Shown here piece after piece: positions 1-12,184 of a stretch of DNA of 64,000 nucleotides. The translations under genes were made by a program, and so were the position numbers. Origin of the DNA: Echria macrotheca (taxonomy: Eukaryota; Ascomycota; Sordariomycetes; Sordariales; Schizotheciaceae); NCBI GenBank assembly GCA_030411725.1, contig MU839827.1, positions 3,665,027 to 3,729,026 of the forward strand. Reading direction: 5' to 3'. Under the pieces are notes generated by a model. That model was not told the DNA's origin, searched no databases, and was given only the letters and a program-made list of their open reading frames with translations. How positions within the stretch are numbered: the stretch's first letter is position 1; each line of letters starts with the position of its first letter.

Positions 1-3
1 GAC

Positions 4-2485
4 ATGGACATTAGCTATGGCATGGACATTGATGACGATGCGACATCTGACACTGAGGGCACGTTGACCGGGGATGAAGGCCCACACGGTGACCCGGTTC
101 CCAAGGCCTGGGCCAAGCGTGAGAGGGAACACATGGACGAGCTGGTAGGAACAGACTGCATCCGCATTCTCCGGCTCGGCAAAGGCAAAGGCACAGATCC
201 GCTCCACGGCGTCCTACAGGTCCGCCAGCTCAAGTATTTTCCAGAGTATGAGGCTCTGAGCTATACATGGGCCGACGCCAACGGCAACGCAAACCGGACG
301 AAGAAGCTGTATCTGGGAAGCAGCTGGGACATCACGCCCATCACACCAAACTGCGAGGCTGCCCTCCGGTCCCTGCGACTTCCCACCAAGGAGCGTTACA
401 TCTGGGTCGACGCCTTGTGTATCAACCACACGCGCGTCCAGGAGAGATCGAGTCAGGTTCAGTTGATGCCCGTCATCTACGCCACGGCACAGCGGGTGCT
501 CGTCTACCTCGGCGATGACAGGCCGAGCGTCGACATCAAGTCGTCGAGGCTCAAGGCCGGCTGGAACGGATGGGAGGACCGCTGGAACGAGATGGACGAA
601 AACCTGAAGCGGCCGTACTTCTTCCGTAGCTGGATCATCCAGGAGATCGCCATGGCCAAGAGTGCTCTGGTCACGGACGGCAAGTCGTGGCGTGTCTGGC
701 CGATTCACAATGACTTGAAAGAAACGAAGACCTTCCTGCCCTGGATCAGCCACTTTGACAAGCGGAAATACAAGACTCCGAATGACCTGGTACAACTGGT
801 CATCGACAGTTGGACCTCGCAGGCATCCGATCCGAGAGACAAGGTGTTTGCTCTTCTCGGTGTGATATCAGGGGCCGCCGCGGACGGCTTGATTGCCGAT
901 TACTCGCTCTCTATGGAACATGTGTGCGTATAATCAACACTGCGTTTTGTTCGTGCGCTGACGTCTAGCTGCTAGATATACCGGGTTTGCCTCGTTCGCT
1001 CTCCAGAAACTCGGAGCAATCAGCCTGCTGAAATATGCAGGAGGCTATGAGAAATCGCCGGGGCTTCCGTCGTGGGTGCCAGATTGGCGGCAACTATCCC
1101 AGGATTGGGCCATCATGGCGCGTATCAAACTGTTCCACTCGCGGACGGAAATCGAGCACCTTGCACTCTCTCGCAATATTGCGCTCGAAAGGACCGAGCT
1201 GCTCACTCGACCTTGGCCTCCGGGTCCCAACACCCTGGGGCGTTCAGACATCTACATACACAGCCAGACCGGTGCACTTTGCGTCTCTGGCATCTCGTTA
1301 GTGGAGTTACCCAGCCCACTCGATTTGGAGCCGTCCAAGGAAACCTTTCTAGTCTTCAAAGCGGAAGGATTCTTCATCGTGGCACCGATCACGGCAAAAG
1401 AGGGCGATGTGGTGTTTTTTCTGCATGGGCTCAACTCACCGGTGATTCTTCGAAGCCGGGGCGCCAACATCTTCAGCTTCGTCGGCATGTGCTACGCGCG
1501 GATACGGAGGGGCATATCCATGCACCGCAAGGGAATCGGGCAGGATCGGTTCGACGTGCTTTATCTGAAGGCGCGCACGCGCGGGCTGGCTGTTCACATC
1601 CCGAAAGAGTGGACTCATTCGAAACCGCAGTGCAACACCTTAGTCCGGGATGCGGCGAGAGAGCTGCTCGAGGCGCAGGCTGGGGCGTATGATGTCGAGC
1701 AAGAGAGCTCTCTCGAGGCCATCGGGAAGGAGGCAGAGCGGACGTGGACATACGTTTTACAGACAAACCTGCCAGTGGTACTCATGATGCCGGATCTGTC
1801 GCCCAAGGATCTTGTCGCGCCGGTTCCACACCTACTCGGCGAGCTCAAGGAGGCCGTGGGCAATTTAGTTCAAATGTGGGCCGAGACCGTGGCGTATCTC
1901 GAGGCCTGCCTGCGCCCAGATAATGTACCAAGCGAGGAATGGGCCGAGATGCTGGCGTTTTCCAGACGGCTGGAGACACGGAATGCGAATATTTTGGTCC
2001 ACGAGCTGGATGCCGACTCGGGGCTTTTGAGTTCGGTGGACGAGGATGTCCAGGACGAGCTGAAGGCGTGGTATTCCACACCATTTACGCCGTCCGGGGG
2101 GTCCACGTTGGGGTCTTTTGATCCGCTGACGGAGAGGGATGCGGACCCGGACGCGTTTTGTCCGCGGTGGTGCTGGTATCAGCGGCCCGAGGGGAGGCGG
2201 TCGTGGTATACGATGGTCCGGAAACAGACCAAGCTGGCGGCGGAGCATGTGCAGCTGGCGGTGCCGGAGGTGGAGCGCAGTGAGCCGGTGGCGCTGACGT
2301 ATGTGCCTGTGCGGATCACGGTGGAGGAGAGCCTAGCGGAGGCAAGGGAGTGGCAGGCCGTGTTTGAGTGTGCGATGGAAGAGATTGAGGTGGTCAAGCG
2401 GGCGGTTGAGATGTTGCTGGCGCAGCGGCAGCGGTACCGCATGTTGACGACGAGCGCAGGGTGGCGGCGGATTGCTATTGTATGA
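4..2485 (+). CDS. HET-domain (heterokaryon incompatibility) protein
   Basis: Two exons, 4-923 and 976-2485, about 809 aa; the 52-bp intron has donor GTGCGT, a CTGAC branch point and a TAG acceptor, and joins EHV to YTGFASF. HET-domain motifs lie in order: YEALSYTWA (about residue 82), WVDALCIN (about 134), a conserved ERSSQVQLM stretch, RSWIIQEIA (about 208) and DPRDKVFALLG (about 277), then LPSWVPDW. The C-terminal half shows no recognised domain, as is usual for this family. HET proteins trigger fungal self/non-self recognition and regulated cell death, but allele specificity cannot be read from sequence. The ATG at position 4 is the first in frame; because the window starts 3 bases earlier, the true start may lie upstream. 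The domain is clear; the role in this organism is inferred. Confidence 0.88.
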
Positions 2486-3088
2486 CGATGGATACATATA
2501 AGGTTTGGATGGGTTCGCTGTTGCGCACTTGCGGTATAAGAAACACTGTAACGACTAGGATGGAAAGAGGATGTATACAACACGGGCTATACCATGCAGC
2601 ATTGTGAGGTAGTTAAAATACGAGACTACGACCGAGCCAGAAGTCAGCATTATATCCACAAATCTGTCCTCCCTCCTCCTTTTGTGATTCTCAAGGTACC
2701 CAAACACTGTGAGGACTGAGTATTGCCAAGCGGTGCGGGTACGTATCGTACAATACCTACACAGATCGATGATCCCATCCCCGGCTAATCGGGCTGCGAT
2801 CTCAGGCACCGGGAAACCTTTTTAGATTGTCCCCTGTCGACCCAAGAGACGGGAAGGCCCATATTTTTTCTGTATAGGTCATTTTTCCACCCGTCATATT
2901 TTTGCAAGGGACGGATTTTAGCCATGAGCCATATTGAGACGCGTCCGTGTAGAACTAGGTAGGTCGGGGCTAGAACTAGGAAGTTAGGTAGAGAGAGAAT
3001 ATATACTTTGATTCACGTCCACTACAATCCCAAACTTTTATTGTCTATCCATCCCCACCCTTCACCAGAAACCAGGTTAGACAACACA
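2486..3088. other. intergenic region upstream of the GH30 gene
   Basis: No convincing gene. It holds the 3' flank of the HET gene and the promoter of the GH30 gene. Near 2950-2990 short related blocks GAACTAGG and TAGGTAG repeat imperfectly, and pyrimidine-rich sequence precedes the ATG at 3089. Confidence 0.6.
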
Positions 3089-5109
3089 ATGCTCGCCCTC
3101 TCTTCCCTCTCCCTCTCCCTCCTCCTCACGGCCAGCATAGCCGGGGCCACAACCACAACCACAAACCCAACCATAAACACAACCCCAACAACCACCAACA
3201 CAACAACAATAACAGTAAACACAAAAACAAAATACCAACAAATAGACGGCTTCGGATTCTCAGAGGCCTTCCAGCGCGCATACAACATCTACAACCTGAC
3301 GGAGCCGAAACGGTCGGCGCTTGTGGACTTGCTGTTCAATACCACGGCCGGCGCGGGGTTCAGTATCCTGCGGAACGGCGTGGGGAGCTCGGTGAATGGG
3401 AGTAAGGACTGGATGGTTAGTATTGCGCCTTTTGCTCCTTCGCCGGAGGGGAGTCGGGAGGTTGGGTATGTTTGGTATGTTTTATTTTATTTTATTTTGT
3501 TTTATTGTTTTGTGTGTGAGAGAGAGAGAGTTTTGGGTGGGGGAATGGGCTGTGTTGTTGTTGAGAGGCGGGTGGTAGAGGTTTGGTAGTTGGATCTGGA
3601 TAGACCCTTTGGAGGTTTGGAAGGGTTAGAGGTTCAAGGGGGGCGTTATTGGGGATGTTTTTACTTGAGCGATTGGTGTCTGTCTGTCTGGAGATGTTGG
3701 TTTCCAGGTGTGGTGGTCTGGGGGGGAAGGCAGGCTGGTGATGGAGACGTGGTGTTGAACATCAAGGGGCAAAGGCAACATATCTCAAATCCGGTGACTA
3801 ACACAACCCAGGGATGGCAAAGACTCGGGCCAGCTCTGGCTCTCCCAGCAGGCTGTACGTCTCTCCCCCTTTATTTCTCTTTCTTCTTTAATTCTTATAT
3901 TTTTTTTTTCATTTTCGTCTTTGTTCTCCTTTTTTATGGCTACCCCTGACAGAAACAGGTCAAATACGGCGTCAAAACCTTTTACGGCAACGCCTGGTCC
4001 GCCCCCGGCTTCATGAAGACCAACGGCAACGACGCAGGCGGCGGTTTGCTCTGCGGCGTGTCGGGGACCAACTGCTCGACGGGCGACTGGCGCCAGGCCT
4101 ACGCCGACTACCTGGTGAAATACATCCAGCTGTACGCCGTGAGTTTTTGTCTTTCCCACACATCGCTTCCAACATGCTGACACGGCCCAACAGGAAAACG
4201 GAGTGGGCGTGACGCATATCGGGTTTGTCAACGAGCCGGATTATAGGTAATTCCATCCATACTCGGCAACGATCAGTGACTAAAGCAACCAGCGCCAACT
4301 ACGCATCCATGCTCTCAACCGGCCAGCAATCAGCAGACTTCATCCGCGTCCTCCACCCAACCCTCGCCAGAGCAAACCTGTCGCACGTGCAAATCACCTG
4401 CTGCGAAGCGACTGGATGGAAAACGCAGGCCAACATGACGCGCGATCTGGTCAAGGCCGGCGTCGAGGACTTAATCGGAGTAATCACGTCTCACCCGTAC
4501 ACGTCCGACATCACCGAGCCGCAGCCGACGTCCCTCAAAGTCTGGGAGACCGAGTACTCGGACCTTTCCGGGTCGTGGTCGACAGCCTGGTTTTCTGGTC
4601 CCGGGGTTTCCGGCGACGGCTTCACCTGGGCGAACCACATCCACACGGGGTTGACTGCTGGCAACGTCAGCGGGTACCTGTGGTGGGTGGCGACGCAGGA
4701 CCGCGAGACGAACAGGAACAACAACGAGAAGCTTATCCTCGTCGACCAGGGCGAGTACTACGTCTCCAAGCGATTCTGGGCGTTTGCGCAGTACAGCCGG
4801 CCCATCAGGCCCGGGGCGGTGCGCGTCGGTGTTTCTGTTGCGGATGCCCAGCTGAAGACGACGGCGTTTGTGAATGCGGACGGGTCGGTCGTCGTGGTAA
4901 TCCTAAATTCCGGGGCCGCGGCCGAGTCGGTCACGGTGGCGGGGGTGCGGGCGGCGGCGGCGAGGGCGTGGGTGACGGACGGGAATAACGACATGGCATC
5001 CGCCGTCTCGGCGGTGGAAGTGGACCCTGTGGACGGCAGCGTGGTGGTGGCCAGCGTGCCGGGCCGGGGCTTGGTCAGCTTAGTGATCACGCCAGTAGCG
5101 GCACCCTAG
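3089..5109 (+). CDS. secreted glycoside hydrolase family 30 (xylanase/galactanase type)
   Basis: Five exons: 3089-3474, 3812-3854, 3959-4138, 4194-4246, 4293-5109 (492 aa). The N-terminus is a signal peptide (a Leu/Ser-rich hydrophobic run after Met) followed by a Thr/Asn-rich linker. GH30 marks are the IDGFGFSEAFQRA start of the barrel, DGKDSGQLWLSQQA, the acid/base Glu in GFVNEPDY (about residue 217) and the nucleophile Glu in WETEYSD (about 308), then a C-terminal beta domain. Family members cut xylan or beta-1,6-galactan in plant cell wall; the overall pattern resembles the fungal GH30_7/GH30_5 groups, and the substrate is not decided here. Intron 1 is unusually long (337 bp) and low-complexity. 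The third exon could instead begin at 3953, adding Lys-Gln; 3959 fits the VKYGVKTFYG reading of the family better. Confidence 0.88.
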
Positions 5110-6055
5110 TGATTTATTTAGTAGCCATCCGAATAAAAGGCCGACTCTGCCAGCCACCTCCTCCGACAAAAAAACGGGGGTGCAGGAGATTGGATTCGCA
5201 TCCTGCAGCCACGAGGCACCCGTCACGTCGTCCGGTGTCGTGCGTTGCATCTTGAGGACAGACAGAAGCGAAAAGGAGAGGCTGAGCCTATGCGGGGAAC
5301 TTGTGTTGCTTGTCGCTCCCTATCGTCGCTGCAGCGCGCGTCTGCTGAAACGCAGGAGAGTAGCATAAACGAATCCTTTTGCTACACTCGATAAAGTGGC
5401 AAAGGCCTGTCAGCCATATTCCATACTCAGGCAGCCTCTCGCCCGACACCATCGAGGCTGGGATCGTGAGCCGAGAAAATGCAGATAATTCATTAGTACA
5501 GACCAACAGCTAGTGTAGGGTCGCAACAGGATGACTGCAGAAGCAGCAGAGACCACTGCAGCTGAGACGAACCGTAAGGAGAAAGCGAGAAACTCGTCTC
5601 CTCGTGTCCTCGTCAACCGTCGCCCAACCCAAGAGAAAACCGCCCAAATTGATTGGTCCCTCTATCGGCGTCGGTGGGTTCCAGGCTGCCTTTTAGGGTC
5701 GCTTGGCCGACCACTGGGGTCCAGCAGGGGTCCCCTCCACCCCCGTCTTCTTCAGCCCAACCGCTCCCCACCCACCCCTCCTCCATTCGACATCCCAGGG
5801 CTGATGCACGATCCCCGAAGCTCATGCAGCAATGGCTGCCTTTTCGTGTGGCGGCCGGCAGGAGCTGGGCAGTCTGGGGGCGGGGGAACAGAGTTGGTGT
5901 ATAAGAGCTAGAAAAGGCCAGAGGTAATCTCACGATGTGTGTGATCTTTTCTCTTCTTCTGTATCTCTCTATCTAGACCTATCTGCCATTATCTTGTTGT
6001 TTCCCCATCTCTCTATCCAGGCCCCAGTCAACCATAGACACAAGAAGAAGAAAAA
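5110..6055. promoter_or_regulatory. intergenic region, promoter of the calpain-like gene
   Basis: No gene is supported. The last 150 bases before the ATG at 6056 are pyrimidine-rich (CTCTTCTTCT, CTCTCTATC), a usual feature of filamentous fungal core promoters and leaders. Short open frames here lack splice structure and protein-like character. Confidence 0.5.
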
Positions 6056-8780
6056 ATGGCCCTCCCAATACCCGTCGCGGTACTCCCAGTACCCAAGAAA
6101 AAAGACTACACCAAGACCCCCCAGGAACTCGTCGACGAGTTCTGGGACAAGTACTTCACCAAGAAGCCCGGAAAAGTCACGTCCATCTTCCCCCGCAGCC
6201 TATATGCCACCCTCCTGCCGCCCCATCTCCCCCGTGACGGCGTCCAGTCGACGCGCAACGCCGCCGAGAGCTACGAGGCGGCCGCCAAGGAGTGCCGCGA
6301 AAAGGTCAAGCGCATCGTGCGCGAGTGCAACCGGACCAACGAGAAGTTCTGCGACCCCGAGTTCGACATCGAGTCCGACTGGAACAAGAACTGCCTCAAC
6401 GGCCTGATCCGCGAGGACCCGTTCGCCTGGTTCTACGACAGCGACGACGAGGGCGACTCCCCCGAGAACCAGGACACAAACCCCGACGGCGGCAAGGTCA
6501 GAGGCAAACCAGCTGGTGGTGATGGCAACACCCAGAAAAAAGTTGCGAAAACAACACGCGGCCCCCAAAAGGGTGTCTTCTCCTCGGCCTCGCGCCGCCA
6601 CGGCGTCAAGTGCGGCGAGATGTACGACCCCGGCTCGGTCCACCGCGTCGACTGGATCTTCGAGTCGCCCCAGTTCACCGTCGACGGCTTCTCGTCGTCC
6701 GACATCAAGCAGGGCCAGACGGGCGACTGCTGGTGGCTGGCCGCCGTGGCCACCATCGCCCACCGCAAGGAGCTGATGCACAAGGTGTGCGTGGTGCGCG
6801 ACGAGGATATTGGCGTCTACGGCTTCGTCTTCTACCGCGACGGCGAGTGGATATCGACTGTCGTCGATGACAACTTGTACCTGCGCAACCCCGACTTCGA
6901 CCACTACGAGGACAAGTACGACTCGACCGGCAAGCGCGCGCGCGAGTACCGCAAGCGCAACCAGACCGGCTCGGAAGCGCTGTATTTCGCCCACTGCGAG
7001 GACCCCAACGAGACGTGGCTGCCGCTCCTGGAGAAGGCCTACTCCAAAGTGCACGGCGATTACGAGGCCTGCTCGGGTGGATATCCCGGCGAGGCCGTCG
7101 AGGACATGACGGGCGGCGTGTCGACCACGGTCGCGTCCAACCGCGTGCTGCGCAAGGACAAGCTCTGGAAGGAGCTCGTCAACGCCGACGGCGAGTTCGT
7201 CTTCGCCTGCTCGGCCCTCGGCACCGGCTGGGACTGGACCAAGGGCGGCCTCGCCATGGGCCACGCCTACTCCATCCTCAAGGCGACCGAGGAAGTCGAC
7301 GAGGACGGCAAGAAGGTCCGCCTCGTCCAGATCCGGAATCCCTGGGGCCAGCGGTCGTCCCGCGGTGTCGGCGAGTGGAACGGGCCCTGGTCCGACGGGT
7401 CCAAGGAGTGGACGCCCTACTGGCTCAAGAAGCTGAACCACACCTTTGGGGATGACGGCATCTTCTGGATGGCGTATGAGGATGTGCTCGAGACCTTCAA
7501 GTTTCTGCACCGCACCCGTCTGTTCGATGAGAAGTGGACCGTCGTGCAGCAGTGGACTGCCTTTAATGTCGGCTGGGTCTCGGGCTATCTGAACAAGAAG
7601 TTCATCATCGAGGTCAAGAAGGCGGGCACCGTGGTGATTGTCTTTAGCCAGCTCGACGAGCGCTACTTTGTCGGCTTGGAGGGCCAGTACGAGTTCAAGC
7701 TGCACTTCTTGCTCAAGGAGGCTGGTAGTCCTGACGAGGAGCACATCTGCCGCGTGCGTCCCGTGCACGACTGGGAGAACCGATCTGTCTCGTGTGAGGT
7801 CGAGCTCGAGCCGGGCAGGTATGAGGTGTTGCCGCAGATCTCGGCCACCCGGTATGAGTGGGGCAAAATGGTCGAGGATGTCGTGAAGGAGTGGTACGTT
7901 TTTTTTTTTTTTTCAGTCGTTCTCCCACAAGGACCAACGTTAACAAAATCGCAGGGCCGACAAGAACCCCTCCAAGCTGCGCCAGGTCGGTATGCAGTAC
8001 GACCTCGCCCACGCCAAGGGCGGTATCCCCGACGAGGACGAGGTCATCACCAAGAAGAAGGAAGAAGAGAAAAAGAAGGAAGAGGAGAAGAAGCGCAAGG
8101 AGAAGGAAAAGAAGGAAAAGGCCAAGGCCAAGAAGCGCCGCGAGAAGGAGAAGGCCAAGCGCGAGAAGGTCAAGATTACGGTTACCGTCGAGACCAACGA
8201 TAAATCTACTATCGAGACCAAGACCGAGGACAACAAGAAGGAGACAGCGGAGGACAAAAAGGACGAGGACGACAAGGACGAGAAATTCGAAGACGCCGTC
8301 GACACCAAGACGGACGAGGCTGCCGTTCCACCACCTGCTCCGGCCCCTCCTACCAAGGAGGACAAGAAAGAGGACAAGAAGGAAGAAAAGAAAGAAGAAA
8401 AGAAAGACGACGCCTCATCCTCGACTTCGACCTCCTCTTCCTCCTCCGCGCCAATCAACACCCCAGTATCAACAATCCAAGGCGACGACAAACCCGTCCC
8501 CGCCACCACCACAGCAGAGGGCCAAGAAGAGGCCGAAGATGATGACGAAGACGACGAAGACGACGACGAAGAAGAAGAAGAAGAAAAGAAGGACGAAATC
8601 CCGGCTCTGCCAGTGGTTGAAGACGACGACGCCCGCACGCCCTGGAACGCCGTCTGCGTCGTCGGCCTGCGCGTGTACGCCAAGGACCCCGACGTGACGG
8701 TCTGTCTGGCCGAGCCCAAGAGCGAGGAGGAGGCGGCTAGTCTGGTTGTTGGGAGTGAGCCTGCTGGTGCTACTTCTTGA
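6056..8780 (+). CDS. calpain-family cysteine protease
   Basis: Two exons, 6056-7893 and 7955-8780 (887 aa). The 61-bp intron (donor GTACGT, acceptor CGCAG) joins EW to ADKNPSKLRQVG in frame. The papain-fold protease core is complete: catalytic Cys225 in QTGDCWWLAA, His403 in GLAMGHAYSI and Asn428 in IRNPWG. A beta-sandwich-like region (about 490-620) follows. The tail, from about residue 640, is highly charged: Lys/Glu blocks, then Ser/Thr, then an Asp/Glu run, and finally a short ordered end (TPWNAVCVVGLRVY). Calpains make limited cuts in substrates; fungal forms without EF-hands are often not calcium-regulated through a penta-EF domain, and none is seen here. The 69-base stretch 6499-6567 (Lys/Gly/Thr-rich insert) stays in frame and might be a retained or optional intron. 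Confidence 0.9.
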
Positions 8781-9133
8781 ATTTTCCATTGGATTGGATT
8801 TGGATTGGATTTTATGTAACATGTGACGAGTGATGATGATGATGATGTGCTTGCTGGTTTTGGTTGGTTGGGGAATTGGATGAGCGAGCGGGTGATTTTT
8901 CTTGTACTGTACTGTACGTACACTTGGGTTTTTTTTATATCTTGGATCCCACTCAGAAACTGTTTTGCTAGGTGGAAATAAGATTGAGTTGCTGCTTGCT
9001 TGGTATTTGTGACGCTGAATGGTGGACGAGACGACGCACAGGTTGTGCTTGATAGATGCTTGTTATCGTAAATGGAGAATGAACCTTCAATGTCGAGAGG
9101 AACGGGTACATGAGCTGATGACAGCAGTAACCC
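8781..9133. other. convergent intergenic region
   Basis: Space between the convergent 3' ends of the calpain-like gene and the RTP1 gene. It holds GATTGGATT-type and GATGATGAT repeats and T-rich tracts fit for 3' end formation; no gene is seen. Confidence 0.5.
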
Positions 9134-11919
9134 TCATTCTATCTCCTCAATCCTAGGCCTCGTCGTCGCACCCTTACCCTTGCCCACGCCTTCAGGATTC
9201 ACCTCCAGCCCAACCAGCCTCGTCAGATCAGGAGACCCAGATTCCACCTCCCGCACCCCTTCCGCCGTCAGCCGCGTTATCTCCCAGTTCTCCAGACTCT
9301 CCATCACATCGCGCGCATGCTCCCGGACCAGTCCGTCCACATCCGTCTCGGCCACGTACCCCAGCGTCCTGCTGATATCCTCGCGCGCGGCAAGCCCGAA
9401 ACCGAGCTTCCTACCGACCTGTCTCGCGCCGTTGAGAGCCTTGACAAAACTCAGAACCAGCAACACAGCCGCGCGCCGCAGGATCCCCTTTTCCTCTTCC
9501 CGCTCGAGCTGCAGGATATTCACGGCGAGATCGACCGCCGTCGAGATCAGCGCCGGCCCCAGACCCGCTATATTCGTCTCGATCGCGCTGCCCAGAACCG
9601 ACAGGGCCGACGCCCGGATCCGCACGTCCTCGGTGCCGCGCTTGCTTTCCCAGCCCTCGACGATGCGGGCGAGAATCTCGTTGCGCGCGCGCTCCTCTTC
9701 CGTCATGTCGTCGCTGAGATCGGGCACCTCACCGTCCCAGGCATCCTCGGCTTCCTTGTGCTTGCGTCGGCGCGCTTCTTCTTCTCTGGCCTGTCGGGCC
9801 TCCGTCTTGGGACGGTGGCCGCGCCGACCTGCGACGGAAACGAGCGCGTCGCCGACTTGCTGAGCGGCATCGCCGGTGAAAGTCTCGCCTAGACGCTCGA
9901 TGACTTGAAGTAGCGCCTCGCCGAAACGGAGCCGCGTGTCCACGGTTGCGGTCTCGTTGGGGTCGACGTAGTGGTCCAGGAGCTCCTTGGTGACTGCCTT
10001 GGGATGCTTGCCCGCAAGGAGCGTGTACAGCTTGATGACCTGGAGGTTGATGTAGTCCTCACCGTCGGCGATCAGAGTAGAGAGAAGAACGAGCGTGCCA
10101 GGGATATCGAGAATGGGGCTTTGCGAGGTGATAAGACCCGAGAGGAGATTAAGGCCCTCGAATTTCACGGGAGGGGGGGAATCAGCTTGTGTAATGTATG
10201 AAATAGCGAGGTTGTATGTCTTGCGGTCTTCCACTTGGCGATCCGTTGGCGCTGAACCGATGTCCGAGGCCTCCTCGATCTGGTCTCGGAATCTGAGAAG
10301 CATCCCCAGGTTGGCAGCTGTCCTTGATATTTCGGGATTTTCTCTCCGGGAAAGCGCATCGAGGGCGGACTCGATCCGCTCAATAATGGTCGTGTCAGCT
10401 CTGGACTTTTGAAACCCCGGGACCGTGATAACCATGTTCAGCAAGCTGAGGGCCACCTCGATGACTTCATCGTCTTCGGTCCCGGTATCCGCCAAGACCT
10501 GACTGGCTAGCTCGAGAATATGTTTTGGCTGGCTTGCAAGCTTTTCTGGAAACTTTTCCATCATCGACTGCAAGAGTTTAACTTCCGTCAACTGCTCGAC
10601 AGGGTCGTCGTTGGTGCTTGACTCTTGTATGATGACCTCGCCCCGTCTGTAATTCTGAGATGACTTCAGCCACCTCCCGAGGAGATCGATAAAGGCAGTT
10701 GAAATATCAGCGTCGGAGAAGCTCGAAGCAACAAGATCCATGACCTTGGTGACCTTTTGCTGGATCTGATCCAGGGCGAGTGGCCTGGGTTCGCTAGCTG
10801 AAGCTCCGATGTGTCTCGTCTTCACAACTTGAATCTCGCCTCGGTCCGTCTCAGCGTAAATCCATTCCGGGTTTTGTTTGTCGTAGCCTCCGGCATAACT
10901 TAGATTGTGGACGAGAACAAGCAGAGTATTAGAAGAGGAAGAGAGTTTCAAGAATATTTTGAGCAGTTCGGAACTGGTGCTGGGAACTTTGTCTTCGCCT
11001 GGTTTGCTTCCCTGCCAGGATGACAGCGCCCAGAGGGGTAGCAGAAGTGGTGCCAGTAACCGTTTACAAAGACCGGGGTTAGGATGCGACACTACCAGAG
11101 AGTGTAGCCGGCGGATGGCGGTTGCTAGATCACCAGGCGAGACAAGAACCATCTCTATACTCAGATCAATGACATCCGAGTCGTCCTCCTGGGAGTCGGA
11201 GAGGCCTTCTGCCGGCGGCTTGATGCGTTGGAGCATCGGCTCAGCCAGGAACTTCCAACCAGCAGTACCTTTACGTTATTAGCAAATGGACAGCCAAGGG
11301 AGCGAGTGTGCGTACCAGGAGCGCCAGAGGCTTTCCGGCCTAGAATGCCAAACCCGATGATGTAGGAGACCACCTTCATCAACTCGGGACCCTCGCCGCC
11401 ATCAAGCAGCCCCAAAAGCTGGGGTGAAATGCCGGCGTACCACTTGTCCGGCCCAACAGTCGCGGGCGGGGTCGATATCAAGCGACTTGCCATCTCGAGG
11501 GCTTCATGTGTGATGTTGGCGCCCTTTTTCTGAGGCACGGCTGCCTCGGACAACTTGATGGTGCTGGAAGGATGCACCGAGAAAACAAATTCCAGGGTCG
11601 CGCGCACACCATCGGGTCGAAGGGGCATCAGAGTCAGCAACTCGACCAGCTTCGTCCGCAGCCATGGCGGGGTGTAGCCTGGTCTGATGAGAATGTTGAA
11701 GGCGCCGATCAGGTTGATCGTCTTTGTTCTGAAAGTGGTCAACCAGAGATCAGGTCGGATTAACCGGCTTATCTACCTCTGAAGAAATTCATCAAATTCT
11801 CGCTGGCCTTCTTGTCTTGATTCCTCGGTGGCGTCGGGGTGGAAGGCTTTGTTTCCCAGGTCGAGGATGGACTGCATCAGCCGCTGGCGGGCATTGGTGG
11901 CGTTTTGTTTCTGCTCCAT
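9134..11919 (-). CDS. RTP1: RTP1/TANGO6-family RNA polymerase II assembly/import factor
   Basis: Minus strand, three exons: 11919-11777, 11728-11316, 11268-9134 (896 aa). Introns of 48 and 47 bp keep the frame; the start MEQKQNATNARQRLMQ comes from exon 1. The protein is an alpha-helical repeat (HEAT/ARM-like) throughout. The region DGEDYINLQVIKLYTLLAGK with the following helices matches the RTP1 C-terminal domain pattern, in which a vertical run of helices carries a (D/E)-x-Y-(V/I)-x-L-x-(A/V)-I-K core. A charged segment (ARQAREEEARRRKHKEAE) separates it from the last helical block. Yeast Rtp1 helps assembly and nuclear import of RNA polymerase II. The family assignment is by remembered pattern, not a search; the gene itself is certain. 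Confidence 0.8.
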
Positions 11920-12094
11920 GGCGTTGGCTTGGGCGAAGCGAAATCAAGAGGATGATGTTTTGGATTCAACATTAATTGCCACACTGGCCCTGGATGGTAT
12001 TGACGGTCCATGTGGATAACTTGGATGCAGGAAGGTCATGGAATTCTAGTGTCGCTGTCAGGGTTGCCGCTTTTGCTGGTCGGCCGATTACGAT

Positions 12095-12110
12095 TCTAAC
12101 CCTAACCCTT
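12095..12110. promoter_or_regulatory. telobox-like CCCTAA double repeat upstream of RTP1
   Basis: The sequence TTCTAACCCTAACCCTT contains two adjacent CCCTAA units, the fungal telomere hexamer. It lies about 180 bp upstream of the RTP1 start codon (minus strand). Short teloboxes in promoters of translation and transcription-machinery genes bind TRF/Tbf1-like Myb proteins in yeasts; binding here is inferred. Confidence 0.4.
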
Positions 12111-12184
12111 TACATTGCCCTTGCCTTATTAACCCTCCCTGCTACACTCGATACCTCCCTCGGTACCTTTCCTAGATGTTGAAG

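Noticed and set aside
6200..7768. 522-codon frame on the minus strand
   Set aside because: It lies fully antisense to the calpain-like coding exon; the Val/Leu/Ala/Gly-rich reading is the usual mirror of GC-rich third positions.
7940..8923. 327-codon minus frame, Ser-rich
   Set aside because: Antisense of the Lys/Glu and Asp/Glu repeats of the calpain tail; the poly-Ser is an artefact of GAA/GAC repeats.
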